A program made the translations under genes and the position numbers. DNA of 64,000 bases from Caulobacter endophyticus (GTDB lineage: Bacteria > Pseudomonadota > Alphaproteobacteria > Caulobacterales > Caulobacteraceae): positions 404,713-468,712 of the forward strand of contig NZ_JARQWV010000001.1 of assembly GCF_029543245.1 (NCBI RefSeq), written 5' to 3'. Below the pieces are notes generated by a model, which was not told the origin of the DNA, did no database searches, and was given only the letters and a program-made list of their open reading frames with translations. Position 1 is the stretch's first letter. Each line of letters begins with the position of its first letter. Positions 41,172 to 49,029 of the stretch are shown here, in pieces.

Positions 41172-42755
41172 ATGCCCGTCAAGACGCGTACCGCCCCAGC
41201 CGCCGCTGGCCTCCTGTCTCGCCTGGAGGCGATCGTCGGCAAGGACGGCGTCCTGACGGGCGAAGCTGCCCTGCCCTTCGCCACCGACGTCTATCGGCGG
41301 CTGGAAACGCCGCTGGCCGTGGTCCGCCCGGCCGACGTCGAGCAACTGCAGGCCGTAGTGCGCGAAGCCGCGGCCGAGGGCGTCGCCATCGTCCCGCGCG
41401 GCGGCGGCGCCTCCTATACCGACGGCTATCTGGCCACCCGCGCCGACACGGTGCTGATCGACACCGGGGCCCTGTCCCGCATCGTCGAGATCAACCAGAC
41501 CGACGCCTATGTCACCGTCGAGGCCGGAGTCACCTGGGCTCAGCTGAAGGACGCGCTGGATCCTCTCGGCCTACGCACCCCGTTCTTCGGTCCGTTCTCG
41601 GGCCTGGCCGCCACGATCGGCGGATCGATGTCGCAGCACGCCATCAGCCACGGCTCGGGCCTCTATGGCAGCTCGGCGGAGTCTGCCGTGTCGGTCGAGG
41701 TCGTGATCGCCGACGGCTCCTTGCTGCGCACCGGCTCGGCCGCCCGCGGCGCCTCGCCCTTCGCCCGCTGGTACGGCCCCGATCTGTGCGGCCTGTTCCT
41801 GGGCGACTGCGGCGCGCTGGGGATCAAGGCGCGCATCACTCTGCCGCTGATCGCCAAGAGGCCCGCCTTCCAGTGCGCCTCCTTCGCCTTCGAAGATCTG
41901 CCCAGCCTGGCCCGCGCCATGCGCGCGGCCTCGATCGAAGCCCTCGACGACGAGCACTTCGCCATCGACGCGCCCCTGGCCCAGGGCCAGATCGCCCGCC
42001 AGGACAACGCCGCCGTCGTGCAGATGGCGCTCACCGTGCTGAAGAGCTCGCCGTCGCTGGTCGCGGGCATTCGCCAGCTCGGCAAGATGGCCCTGGCCGG
42101 CGATCGCGCCCTGCGCAAGGCCGAATACATGGTCCACTACATCCTCGAGGGCGTCGATGACCGCGAGGCCAAGGCGCGGCTGGACCGCCTGCGCACCCTG
42201 ATGACGGCCGAGGGGGTCGAGATCCCCAACACCATGCCGACCATCGTGCGCGGCATGCCGTTCGCCCCGCTCTACAACGTGCTCGGCCCCAAGGGCGAGC
42301 GCTGGGCCCCGCTGAACGGCATCCTGCCCCACAGCCAGGTCGTCGCCTTCCACGAAGCGCTTGAAGCCCTCTACGCCAGCCACGCCGACGAGATGACCGC
42401 ACGCGGCGTCTGGCGGGGCGGCATGTTCGAGGTGCTGCGCCCGTCCGGCTTCCTCTACGAGGTCGCCCTCTACTGGCCCGGCGCCCAGACCGCCTACCAC
42501 GCCGGCGTCCTGCCGGCCGAGCACCTGGCCAGCCTGCCCCAGTACGACGAGGATCCGGACACCACGGCCTTCGTGGGCAGGCTCAAGAGCCAGATCATCG
42601 CGCTCTACGCCCAGCACGGCGCCGTGCACTTCCAGCTTGGGAAGCTGTATCCGTATGCGGATATGCTGGAGATGCCGGCGCTGGACCTGGTGAAGGCCGT
42701 GAAGGCCGCCGTGGATCCCAAGGGCGTCATGAACCCCGGAGCGCTGGGGCTGTAA
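41172..42755 (+). CDS. FAD-binding oxidoreductase, GlcD/VAO type
   Basis: 527 residues. The PCMH-type FAD domain covers about 40-215 (VVRPADVEQLQAVVREAA, VPRGGGASYTDGY, VEAGVTWAQLKDAL, GLAATIGGSMSQHA) and a C-terminal cap domain ends with the classic VDPKGVMNPGALGL. Relatives oxidise 2-hydroxy acids (glycolate, D-lactate) or para-substituted phenols. No covalent-FAD histidine can be identified with certainty. It is the third gene of module 2 and may act on the methylated or hydroxylated intermediate. Confidence 0.85.
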   Translation: MPVKTRTAPAAAGLLSRLEAIVGKDGVLTGEAALPFATDVYRRLETPLAVVRPADVEQLQAVVREAAAEGVAIVPRGGGASYTDGYLATRADTVLIDTGALSRIVEINQTDAYVTVEAGVTWAQLKDALDPLGLRTPFFGPFSGLAATIGGSMSQHAISHGSGLYGSSAESAVSVEVVIADGSLLRTGSAARGASPFARWYGPDLCGLFLGDCGALGIKARITLPLIAKRPAFQCASFAFEDLPSLARAMRAASIEALDDEHFAIDAPLAQGQIARQDNAAVVQMALTVLKSSPSLVAGIRQLGKMALAGDRALRKAEYMVHYILEGVDDREAKARLDRLRTLMTAEGVEIPNTMPTIVRGMPFAPLYNVLGPKGERWAPLNGILPHSQVVAFHEALEALYASHADEMTARGVWRGGMFEVLRPSGFLYEVALYWPGAQTAYHAGVLPAEHLASLPQYDEDPDTTAFVGRLKSQIIALYAQHGAVHFQLGKLYPYADMLEMPALDLVKAVKAAVDPKGVMNPGALGL

Positions 42756-42759
42756 ACCT

Positions 42760-42958
42760 ACCCTCTCCCATAGGGAGAGGGAGGGGCCCAGGCGATAGCC
42801 TGGGAGGGTGAGGGGTTACGCCCTCACCGATAAATCCACGATCAAACATCAGAAGCGTCGGCCGCGTGGGCTGGGAGATGGGACCGCCAGCGGTTTACCC
42901 CCTCACCCTCCCGCGCCTGCGGCGCGGGCCCCTCCCTCTCCCCATGGGAGAGGTTTCA
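42760..42958. repeat. Palindromic intergenic repeat, CTCTCCCATAGGGAGAGGG family
   Basis: Second, longer copy of the element at 39244-39382, with CTCTCCCATAGGGAGAGGGA on the left and TCCCTCTCCCCATGGGAGAGG on the right around inverted GGGTTTACC-like segments. Convergent gap between the oxidase and partner 3 genes. Confidence 0.75.
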
Positions 42959-42986
42959 AGAAGCGCCGCGCCCATCCCCCACGCAT

Positions 42987-43016
42987 AAAAAAGGCGCGGT
43001 CGTTTCCGACCGCGCC
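42987..43016 (-). terminator. Intrinsic terminator of the module 3 operon
   Basis: Read on the minus strand: a 10-bp stem GGCGCGGTCG/CGACCGCGCC with a 4-base loop followed by six T residues, 36 bases after the partner 3 stop codon. Confidence 0.85.
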
Positions 43017-43051
43017 AGGCTACACGCTGCGCAGTTGCAGCGGGGACCTCG

Positions 43052-43360
43052 TCAGCTCCGGGCTTCGGGAGCCGCGCGCAGGGCGCGCATCAGGTTCTGC
43101 ACGATCGCGTCGCGCTTGGCGTTCAGCTGGGCCTGCAGCTCCGGGCCCGGCTGGAAGGCGTCGATCTCGGCGTTGGCCAGCACGCCGTGGCTTTCCAGCA
43201 CCGCTTCCAGCACGTGGACGCGGTCGGTCAGCACCCAGATCTCGCGGGTCAGCGACAGGATCGCCTCGCCCAGGTCGTCGATCTGGTCGACGGTCAGCAT
43301 CCGGCGGTTCACCGGCTCGGAGATCGGGCGCTCGAAGGTCTTCTGGTTCATCGCGTTCAT
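43052..43360 (-). CDS. Module small helical partner protein 3
   Basis: 102 residues, the most diverged member of the small-protein family of this island. The core reads LTREIWVLTDRVHVLEAVLESHGVLANAEIDAFQ in two overlapping helical parts, lining up with the ELAV, RxxxxERV, Gly and AEI positions of the other two, and a final helix NLMRALRAA. No signal peptide or membrane segment. It starts 24 bases after the stop of methyltransferase 3, keeping the order methyltransferase then partner, and the transcript ends at a strong terminator. Confidence 0.72.
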   Translation of the reverse strand: MNAMNQKTFERPISEPVNRRMLTVDQIDDLGEAILSLTREIWVLTDRVHVLEAVLESHGVLANAEIDAFQPGPELQAQLNAKRDAIVQNLMRALRAAPEARS

Positions 43361-43384
43361 GTCGCTCGCTCGTTGACGGAAGGA

Positions 43385-44431
43385 TCAGGCGGGCTTGTGA
43401 GCGCGCAGCACGTAGTAGGAGTGGGTCGGCGCCTGGGTCGCGCCCTCGACGTCGACGAAGCCGATGTCCTTGCAGGTCTGGATCAGGTCCATGCTGGCCG
43501 AGGCGCGCCAGTAGGGCTCGCCGCCCCACTTGGCCAGGTAGTCGTAGCGCCACGAGGCCATCTTATCGATCTCGGCATAGCGCGGCACGTCGGCCATGAT
43601 GATGTCGCCGCCCGGCTTCAGCATCCGGAACGCCTCTTCCAGCACCGCCTTGATGATCCGCGGCGGCGCCTCGTGGAACAGGATGAAGGTGGTCACGAGG
43701 TCGAAGCTCTCGTCGGCGAAACCGGAGTTCTCGCCACCCTTGACCATCAGCTTCCAGTTCCAGCCCTTCTCGTTGGCCACGCGGCGGGCCTGTTCGAGCA
43801 TGCGGGCCGACCAGTCGATGCCCGTGATCTGGGCCTGCGGGAAGGTCTCCTGCAGGGCCTGGGTGAAGTGGCCCGAGCCACAGCCGATATCGAGGATTTC
43901 CTTGTAGTCGCGGCGCGGGGCCTGCTGGGCGGCCGCCCGGCGCTGGCCGAAGATGTCGCCGCCGTAGCCGCGCGCCACCAGCTGCTTGTGCACCAGCTCG
44001 CCGTGGACATAGCCGGTGTGATCGATGTGATCCCAGCCGCCGGTGGTGCGGTGGAACCAGACCTTGCTCCAGTAGCTGGGCGGGGTCTCGCCGTCGCCGT
44101 AGTCCAGGGTGGCGGGGCCTTCGTCGAGGGCCTTCAGGTATGGCTCGATGACCGCGCGGCGCTCCTCGAAGGCTTCGTCGCAGTGCGCGCCGTGGGTGCG
44201 CGAGGCCCATTCGCCGAACAGCTCGCGGATCTTGAAGATCTTGGAGTCGGCCAGGGTCTCGACGACCAGGGCGTGACGTTCATCCATGTCGTCGGGCATG
44301 GTCTGGGCCGTGACGCCCTTCATGGCCAGTTCCGCCTCGGAGGCGAAGTGCAGGCCGAAGGTCGCCTTCGATATGCCCGCCTGGAAATCGAGCGACGCGC
44401 GCCCGCGTTGGGCCAGGGCCGGAGCGTCCAT
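43385..44431 (-). CDS. Module methyltransferase 3 (class I, extended N-terminus)
   Basis: 348 residues. The N-terminal 140 residues are helical and include DDMDERHALVVETL; a WFHRTTGGWDH patch (about 126-136) replaces the HCMPGSY of modules 1 and 2. The Rossmann domain has a canonical motif I, DIGCGSGHF, the loop GIDWSARML, FDLVTTFILFHEAPP and GGEPYWRASASMDL at the place of NNEPFW. It is thus a more distant member of the same architecture. Start ATG preceded by a moderate AGAGGTGCCTC context. Substrate unknown. Confidence 0.82.
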   Translation of the reverse strand: MDAPALAQRGRASLDFQAGISKATFGLHFASEAELAMKGVTAQTMPDDMDERHALVVETLADSKIFKIRELFGEWASRTHGAHCDEAFEERRAVIEPYLKALDEGPATLDYGDGETPPSYWSKVWFHRTTGGWDHIDHTGYVHGELVHKQLVARGYGGDIFGQRRAAAQQAPRRDYKEILDIGCGSGHFTQALQETFPQAQITGIDWSARMLEQARRVANEKGWNWKLMVKGGENSGFADESFDLVTTFILFHEAPPRIIKAVLEEAFRMLKPGGDIIMADVPRYAEIDKMASWRYDYLAKWGGEPYWRASASMDLIQTCKDIGFVDVEGATQAPTHSYYVLRAHKPA

Positions 44432-44507
44432 GAGGCACCTCTAAAACCTTGTTTCGATGAAGGACTTTACCCCTCGCGCGACGTCCCGAAAGGCGCCTCG
44501 GACCCGC

Positions 44508-44524
44508 TATCCGCACAACGGTCA
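44508..44524. promoter_or_regulatory. Candidate IclR-type operator
   Basis: TATCCGC-ACA-ACGGTCA has a perfect left arm and 4 of 7 matches in the right arm of the island palindrome. It overlaps the stop codon of the upstream hydrolase gene and lies 76 bases before methyltransferase 3, suggesting a separate promoter for module 3. Confidence 0.5.
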
Positions 44525-45304
44525 GCGGGTGGTGAAGCTCTGATCGCTCGACCGGGCGGCGATGCGGGCGGCCGCCTCGGCGTCGCCGGCGGCATGGGCC
44601 AGCACCAGGTCAACCGAGACCGCGACGGCCTGCGCCAGCCCCTCGGCCTGAGCCGGACCGGGCAGTTCGGGCCGGCAGATCAGCCCGCCGAAATAGTGGT
44701 CGACGCCCGCCAGCACCAGCGCGTGGCGATCCCCCGGCGGCGGAGCCTCGAAGGCGATCAGGCGCATGCGCCAGTCGTCGACGAAGCCTGGCAAGACGTC
44801 GGCGTCGCCGGTCTGCACCAGCAGCGGCGCGGCGGTGCTTGCAAAGCCCTCGGCGGCGATCAGCGGCGGCGTGGCCGGCGGCGGCGACAGGGCGACCACG
44901 GCCTTGACGCGCGGGTCCAGCGTCGACGCCCCGGGCGGCGCCAGCACGCCTGCGCCACCGGCCGCCAGGGCCAGCAGCGCGCCGAACGAGTGACCGGCGG
45001 CGGCGAGGGACAAGTTCCCCTGCCCGGCCAGCCAGTCCAGGGTCGCGGCCTGATCCTCCAGACGCGTGCGCCAGACGGCGCCCTGGTCATAGGCCTCCCG
45101 CTGCGGGTGGTCGGTGCTATCGACGTGCATGGGCGCGGCGACCAGCAGGCCGGCCGCGGCCCAGCCGTCCAGCAGGGCCGCGTACTTGCCCGGCGCCGAG
45201 AAGGCTCCGTGCGAGAACGAAACGGCGGCCCTGGGCGGACCAGCGGGCCTGGCGACCGTCAGCAGGACCCGCCGGTCGGCGATGGCGATCTCGACGAGGT
45301 TCAT
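44522..45304 (-). CDS. Alpha/beta-hydrolase, dienelactone-hydrolase/acetyl-esterase-like
   Basis: 260 residues. The nucleophile motif GHSFG is intact (LAAAGHSFGALLALA, about 100-114), LLVQTGDADVLPGF carries the acid region and AGVDHYFGG the His. RVLLTVARPAGPPRAAVSFSHG at the start is typical of dienelactone-hydrolase-like enzymes. It would cleave an ester, lactone or thioester of a pathway intermediate. Its ATG overlaps the stop of the aldehyde dehydrogenase gene (ATGA), so translation of the two is coupled. Confidence 0.82.
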   Translation of the reverse strand: MNLVEIAIADRRVLLTVARPAGPPRAAVSFSHGAFSAPGKYAALLDGWAAAGLLVAAPMHVDSTDHPQREAYDQGAVWRTRLEDQAATLDWLAGQGNLSLAAAGHSFGALLALAAGGAGVLAPPGASTLDPRVKAVVALSPPPATPPLIAAEGFASTAAPLLVQTGDADVLPGFVDDWRMRLIAFEAPPPGDRHALVLAGVDHYFGGLICRPELPGPAQAEGLAQAVAVSVDLVLAHAAGDAEAAARIAARSSDQSFTTR

Positions 45305-46818
45305 CAGACGACCGCGCAAACCGTCTTCCATTCCAGGTAGCCGTCGAGGGCGACCTGGCCGCTGTCGCGCCCCCAGCCCGAGGCCTTCACCCCGCCGATC
45401 GGCAGGGCGTTGTCGTACATCGAGTGGCAATTGATCCAGACGGTGCCGGCCTTGATGCGGCGCGACAGGCGGTGGGCGTGCGAGAGGCTTTCGGTCCAGA
45501 TGCTGGCGGCCAGGCCGAACTCGCTGTCGTTGGCCGCGGCGACCACCTCGTCGATCTCGTCATAGGCCTGGACGACCACCACGGGACCGAACACCTCCTC
45601 GCGGACGATGGCCATATCCGGCGTCACCCGCGCCACCACGGCGGGCGTCACGAAGGTCCCCTCGTCGCCGGCCTGCACGCCGCCGGTCAGCACTTCCGCG
45701 CCGGCCGCCGCCGCGCCGGCCACGAAGCCGGCCACGCGATCGGCCTGCTTGCGCGACACCAGCGGACCCATGTGGGTGGCGGGATCCAGGCCGTGGCCCA
45801 GCTGCAGCCCCTTGGCCTGGGCCGCCACGCCCTCGACCACCCGGTCGTAGATCGAGCGGTGGGCGTAGAGCCGCGAGCCCGCCACGCACACCTGACCGGC
45901 GTTGAAGAAGATGGCGTTGGCCGCGCCGGGGATGGCGAGATCCAGGTCCGCGTCCGGCAGGATCACCACCGGCGACTTGCCGCCCAGCTCCAGGCTGACC
46001 TTCTTGAGGTTGCCCTTGGCCGCGTCGAGGATAGCCCGCCCCGTCGGGGTCGAGCCGGTGAAGGCCACCTTGTCGACATCGGGATGGGCCGCCAAGGCCG
46101 CGCCGGCCTCGCCGCCCAGGCCCGTGACCAGGTTCAGCACGCCCGCCGGGAAGCCGGCCTGCTGCACCAGCTGCGCCAGGCGCACGGCGGTCAGCGAGGT
46201 GTCTTCGGCGGGCTTCAGCACCACGGTGCAGCCCGCGGCCAGGGCCGGCGCCAGCTTCATGGCCGTCAGCACCAGCGGCGAGTTCCACGGCACGATGGCG
46301 GCGACCACGCCCACCGGCTCGCGCAGGGTCCAGCTGGCCATCTGCTTGCCGGCCGGCTGGTAGTTGATCGAGCTGTCGATCGTGCGCCCCTCGATCGCCG
46401 TCGCCAGGCCGGCGAAATAGCGGAACTGGTTCACCGCGCCGGGGATCTCGGCCCAGCGCCCCACGTACAGCGGCTTGCCCTGGTCGAGGGTCTCCAGCTC
46501 TGCCAGCTCGTCGATATTGGCCTCGATCAGGTCGGCCAGGGTCCACAGCAGGCGCGAGCGCTGCATGGGCGTCAAAGACGGCCATTCGCCGCCGTCAAAG
46601 GCCTTGCGGGCGGCGGCCACGGCGGCGTCGACATCGGCCGCCCCGCCCTTGGCGATGTCGGCCAGCACGACGCCGGTGGCCGGGTCCTTGGTCTCGAAGG
46701 TGTCGCCGCCGGCCGCGTCGACCCACGCGCCGCCGATGAACAGCTGCTTGCGACGCTTGGCGAGGAAGGCTTTCGCGCCCTCCGTCTGAGGTTCGACCGA
46801 ACGGACGACGAAGGTCAT
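45304..46818 (-). CDS. NAD(P)-dependent aldehyde dehydrogenase 1
   Basis: 504 residues, full ALDH length. Catalytic Glu in VSLELGGKSP, catalytic Cys in NAGQVCVAGSRLY, the cofactor segment AIVPWNSPL and the FGPVVVVQ segment all present. It oxidises an aldehyde to the acid. First gene of the set aldehyde dehydrogenase, hydrolase, methyltransferase 3, partner 3. A candidate operator lies between it and the divergent serine hydrolase gene. It is a paralogue of the dehydrogenase at 49030-50553. Confidence 0.93.
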   Translation of the reverse strand: MTFVVRSVEPQTEGAKAFLAKRRKQLFIGGAWVDAAGGDTFETKDPATGVVLADIAKGGAADVDAAVAAARKAFDGGEWPSLTPMQRSRLLWTLADLIEANIDELAELETLDQGKPLYVGRWAEIPGAVNQFRYFAGLATAIEGRTIDSSINYQPAGKQMASWTLREPVGVVAAIVPWNSPLVLTAMKLAPALAAGCTVVLKPAEDTSLTAVRLAQLVQQAGFPAGVLNLVTGLGGEAGAALAAHPDVDKVAFTGSTPTGRAILDAAKGNLKKVSLELGGKSPVVILPDADLDLAIPGAANAIFFNAGQVCVAGSRLYAHRSIYDRVVEGVAAQAKGLQLGHGLDPATHMGPLVSRKQADRVAGFVAGAAAAGAEVLTGGVQAGDEGTFVTPAVVARVTPDMAIVREEVFGPVVVVQAYDEIDEVVAAANDSEFGLAASIWTESLSHAHRLSRRIKAGTVWINCHSMYDNALPIGGVKASGWGRDSGQVALDGYLEWKTVCAVV

Positions 46819-46897
46819 GGCGCACTCCCCGGGACGCTGGATTTCGAGCCTCGACGCTAGTCCTCGCGGTCTCGATTCACAGGGGTCGCGGAACGCC

Positions 46898-46914
46898 TAT
46901 CCGCTGTGCGGGCG
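46898..46914. promoter_or_regulatory. Candidate IclR-type operator
   Basis: TATCCGC-TGT-GCGGGCG matches TATCCGC-N3-GCGGATA at 11 of 14 arm positions. It lies between the divergent aldehyde dehydrogenase 1 (start 46818) and serine hydrolase 1 (start 46993) genes, about 80 bases from each. Confidence 0.6.
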
Positions 46915-46992
46915 CCTTTGCGCGCAGGCGTTTGCGAACCGCGCTAGAGCCTAGGTTCAGGGCTCGTAACGGATGTTTTTCGGGGGCTTGGG

Positions 46993-48075
46993 ATGACGAC
47001 GATGAACGGACGCGGCGTGGACGAGATCCATGGCTACGCCCCCCTGCGCCCGGTGGCCGGCGCGGCCGCGCCCGACGCCTCGCCGGTCGTTCCGGGCGGG
47101 GTCTCGCAAGCCGCCCTCGACGCCGCCCAGGCCTATTCCGACGCCCATGACGGCCTGGCCTTGCTGGTCTGGTCGGGCGGCGCCCTGCGCCACGAGGCCT
47201 ATGCCCCGCACCTGACCGCCGACAGCCTGTTCGAGACCTTCTCGATGCACAAGTCGGCGCTCGGCCTGCTCTACGGCGCGGCGATCCGCGACGGCGCCGT
47301 CGCCTCGATCGACGATCCGGTCGGCCTCTATATCGCCGAATGGCGCGACGACCCGCGCGGCCAGATCCCACTGCGCCACCTCCTGGGCATGAGCTCGGGC
47401 CTGACCGTGCACAGCCTCGACAAGGGCGACCCCGTCGCACTGGCCCTGATGCTGGGCGACCGGATCAGCGAGACCGCCCTGTCGGTCCAGGCGCAGCGGC
47501 CCTCGGGCGAGGTCTTCGACTACTACAACGTCGCCGCCCAGGTGGCGGGCCTGGCCCTGTCGCGCGCCGTCGCGGCCAAGGGCCTGGGCGATGCGGCGAC
47601 CTACCTCTCCAAGGCCCTGTGGTCGCCGATGGGCGGCGCCGACGCCCGGCTTTGGGTCGAGCGCGAGGACGGCGAGCCGCGCTTCTTCGCCGGCCTGCAA
47701 GCCAGGGCTCGCGACTGGCTCCAGTTGGGCCGTCTGGTCGCCGGCGGCGGCGCCCTCGATGGCCGCCAGGTGCTGCCCGCCGACTGGATCGCCGCGATCA
47801 CCGCCGAAAATCCGCTCAACCCCGCCTACGGTCTTCTGGTCTGGCGCGCCGCGCCGATCGAGAACGGCAAGCGCCCCTACGGCCCCTCCACCGCCTACGC
47901 CGCCCCGCACGGCGCGCCCTTCGTGGCCGACGACCTCGTCTACTTCGACGGTTTCGGCGGCCAGCGCGTCTACGCCTCCCCCTCGCGAGACCTCGTCATC
48001 GTCCGCATCGGCCGTCCGCGCCTCGACTTCGACGACGCCGTGCTGCCGAACCTTATCGTCGAGGGGCTGGGCTGA
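46993..48075 (+). CDS. Beta-lactamase-fold serine hydrolase 1
   Basis: 360 residues. Class C beta-lactamase/DD-peptidase fold with SxxK as SMHK (FSMHKSALG, about 91-99), YxN as YYN (DYYNVAAQ, about 176-183) and a C-terminal VYFDGFGGQRVY segment in place of KTG. No signal peptide, so it is cytoplasmic and not a resistance enzyme; relatives are esterases or amidases (EstB, 6-aminohexanoate dimer hydrolase). It is a paralogue of the island hydrolase at 53017-54150. Role within the pathway inferred from position only. Confidence 0.85.
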   Translation: MTTMNGRGVDEIHGYAPLRPVAGAAAPDASPVVPGGVSQAALDAAQAYSDAHDGLALLVWSGGALRHEAYAPHLTADSLFETFSMHKSALGLLYGAAIRDGAVASIDDPVGLYIAEWRDDPRGQIPLRHLLGMSSGLTVHSLDKGDPVALALMLGDRISETALSVQAQRPSGEVFDYYNVAAQVAGLALSRAVAAKGLGDAATYLSKALWSPMGGADARLWVEREDGEPRFFAGLQARARDWLQLGRLVAGGGALDGRQVLPADWIAAITAENPLNPAYGLLVWRAAPIENGKRPYGPSTAYAAPHGAPFVADDLVYFDGFGGQRVYASPSRDLVIVRIGRPRLDFDDAVLPNLIVEGLG

Positions 48076-49029
48076 AGATCCTCCCCCTCTGGGGGAGGTG
48101 TGGCCAAAGGCGACGGAGGGGGAGGTTTCCAGCTTGCGGTGCGCTGGCGTCTTTCCGCTCTCAAAGCCCTTCCCCCTTGATGGGGGAAGGGTTGGGATGG
48201 GGGTGACGCCACGCGTTCAGCCCGCACGTCCCTTCAAGCCCAACCGCCGCAGCCACCCCCAACCCCGGCCCTTCCCCCATCAAGGGGGAAGGGGGGCGTT
48301 TTGCGGCCCGGACGGGGATAGAGGCAGCTCCATCCACGGTGAGTTCGACAAAGAACCGAACGAACTCAACCCCTTGCAACTTTCTCATCCAATTCAATCA
48401 GACGCGCCGAAACCCGCCGCATAATCAAACCCGTCCCCGCCATGGGGAGGGCTCTTGGTACCGGCCCAAGCGTGGCGAGGACCGCATCGAGCGGGGCCGC
48501 TTGAAGCGTCGTGGGAAGGGCGGGTTTGCAGGAGCGCTCAGAAGGCGCAAATGGGCCGCCAAGCCGTTCCATGACGCGGCGAGCGGGTCGACAGGGCCGG
48601 GATCGTTCAAACCGGCCTAACAGGATCAGCCGAGGCTCGCGCCGGATTACCGCGGAGCTATTGGTCCTGCCCGTCCGAGGGACAGCCGGATCCAGGGTTG
48701 AAACAGCACCCGCGCCTTCGGCCCTTCGGAATAACGACGCGGCGGAGCGGTCGACGAAGCCGAAACGCTAAAACAAATCACGGTCCCCGGGCTCCGCCCG
48801 GCCGCTCCGCGCCTCCCCATCAGCTTTCGTGGTTCGCCACGCAAGATCGCGAGCCCATGCCTCAAGATCCTCCCCCTGAAGGGGGAGGTGGCCCGAAGGG
48901 TCGGAGGGGGAAGTTCCTGGAGAGGTCGACGCGTCCCGAACGGCAGCAATCCCTTCCCCCTCAGTCGCTCCGCGACAGCTCCCCCTTCAGGGGGAGCATC
49001 TTGGACGAAGGGCCGAAGAGGGCCGGCCG
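48076..49029. repeat. 954-base non-coding stretch rich in palindromic repeats
   Basis: No gene is supported. It contains a CTCCCCCTCTGGGGGAGG element at 48080-48125, a second hairpin pair CCCTTCCCCCTTGATGGGGG (about 48167) and CCCCCATCAAGGGGGAAGGG (about 48275), a unique part at about 48300-48700, the long repeat at 48709-48905 and a CTCCCCCTGAAGGGGGAG element at 48867-49003. The unique part has no Shine-Dalgarno-preceded frame with protein-like composition, no tRNA and no recognisable ncRNA. Confidence 0.6.
48709..48905 (+). repeat. Long dispersed repeat, copy 1
   Basis: From CCCGCGCCTTCGGCCC to past the CTCCCCCTGAAGGGGGAG palindrome, this stretch is almost identical (I count roughly ten differences in the first 165 bases) to the reverse complement of about 63804-64000. 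It contains a GGGCTCCGCCCGG hairpin. The right part merges into the small palindromic family, so the unit is a unique 150-base body joined to a palindromic end. The open frames in the two copies differ by non-silent changes, which argues against coding. Confidence 0.8.

Noticed and set aside
46993..48075. True beta-lactamase (antibiotic resistance)
   Set aside because: There is no signal peptide and no KTG motif; the context is catabolic, and the fold is shared with esterases and amidases.
48300..48708. Possible ncRNA, tmRNA piece or rRNA fragment (TTCAAACC and ATTACCGCGG strings)
   Set aside because: The TTCAAACC is not part of a T-arm with a matching acceptor stem, no alanine-like tmRNA end or tag frame is present, and the ATTACCGCGG match to a 16S primer region does not extend into flanking rRNA sequence.
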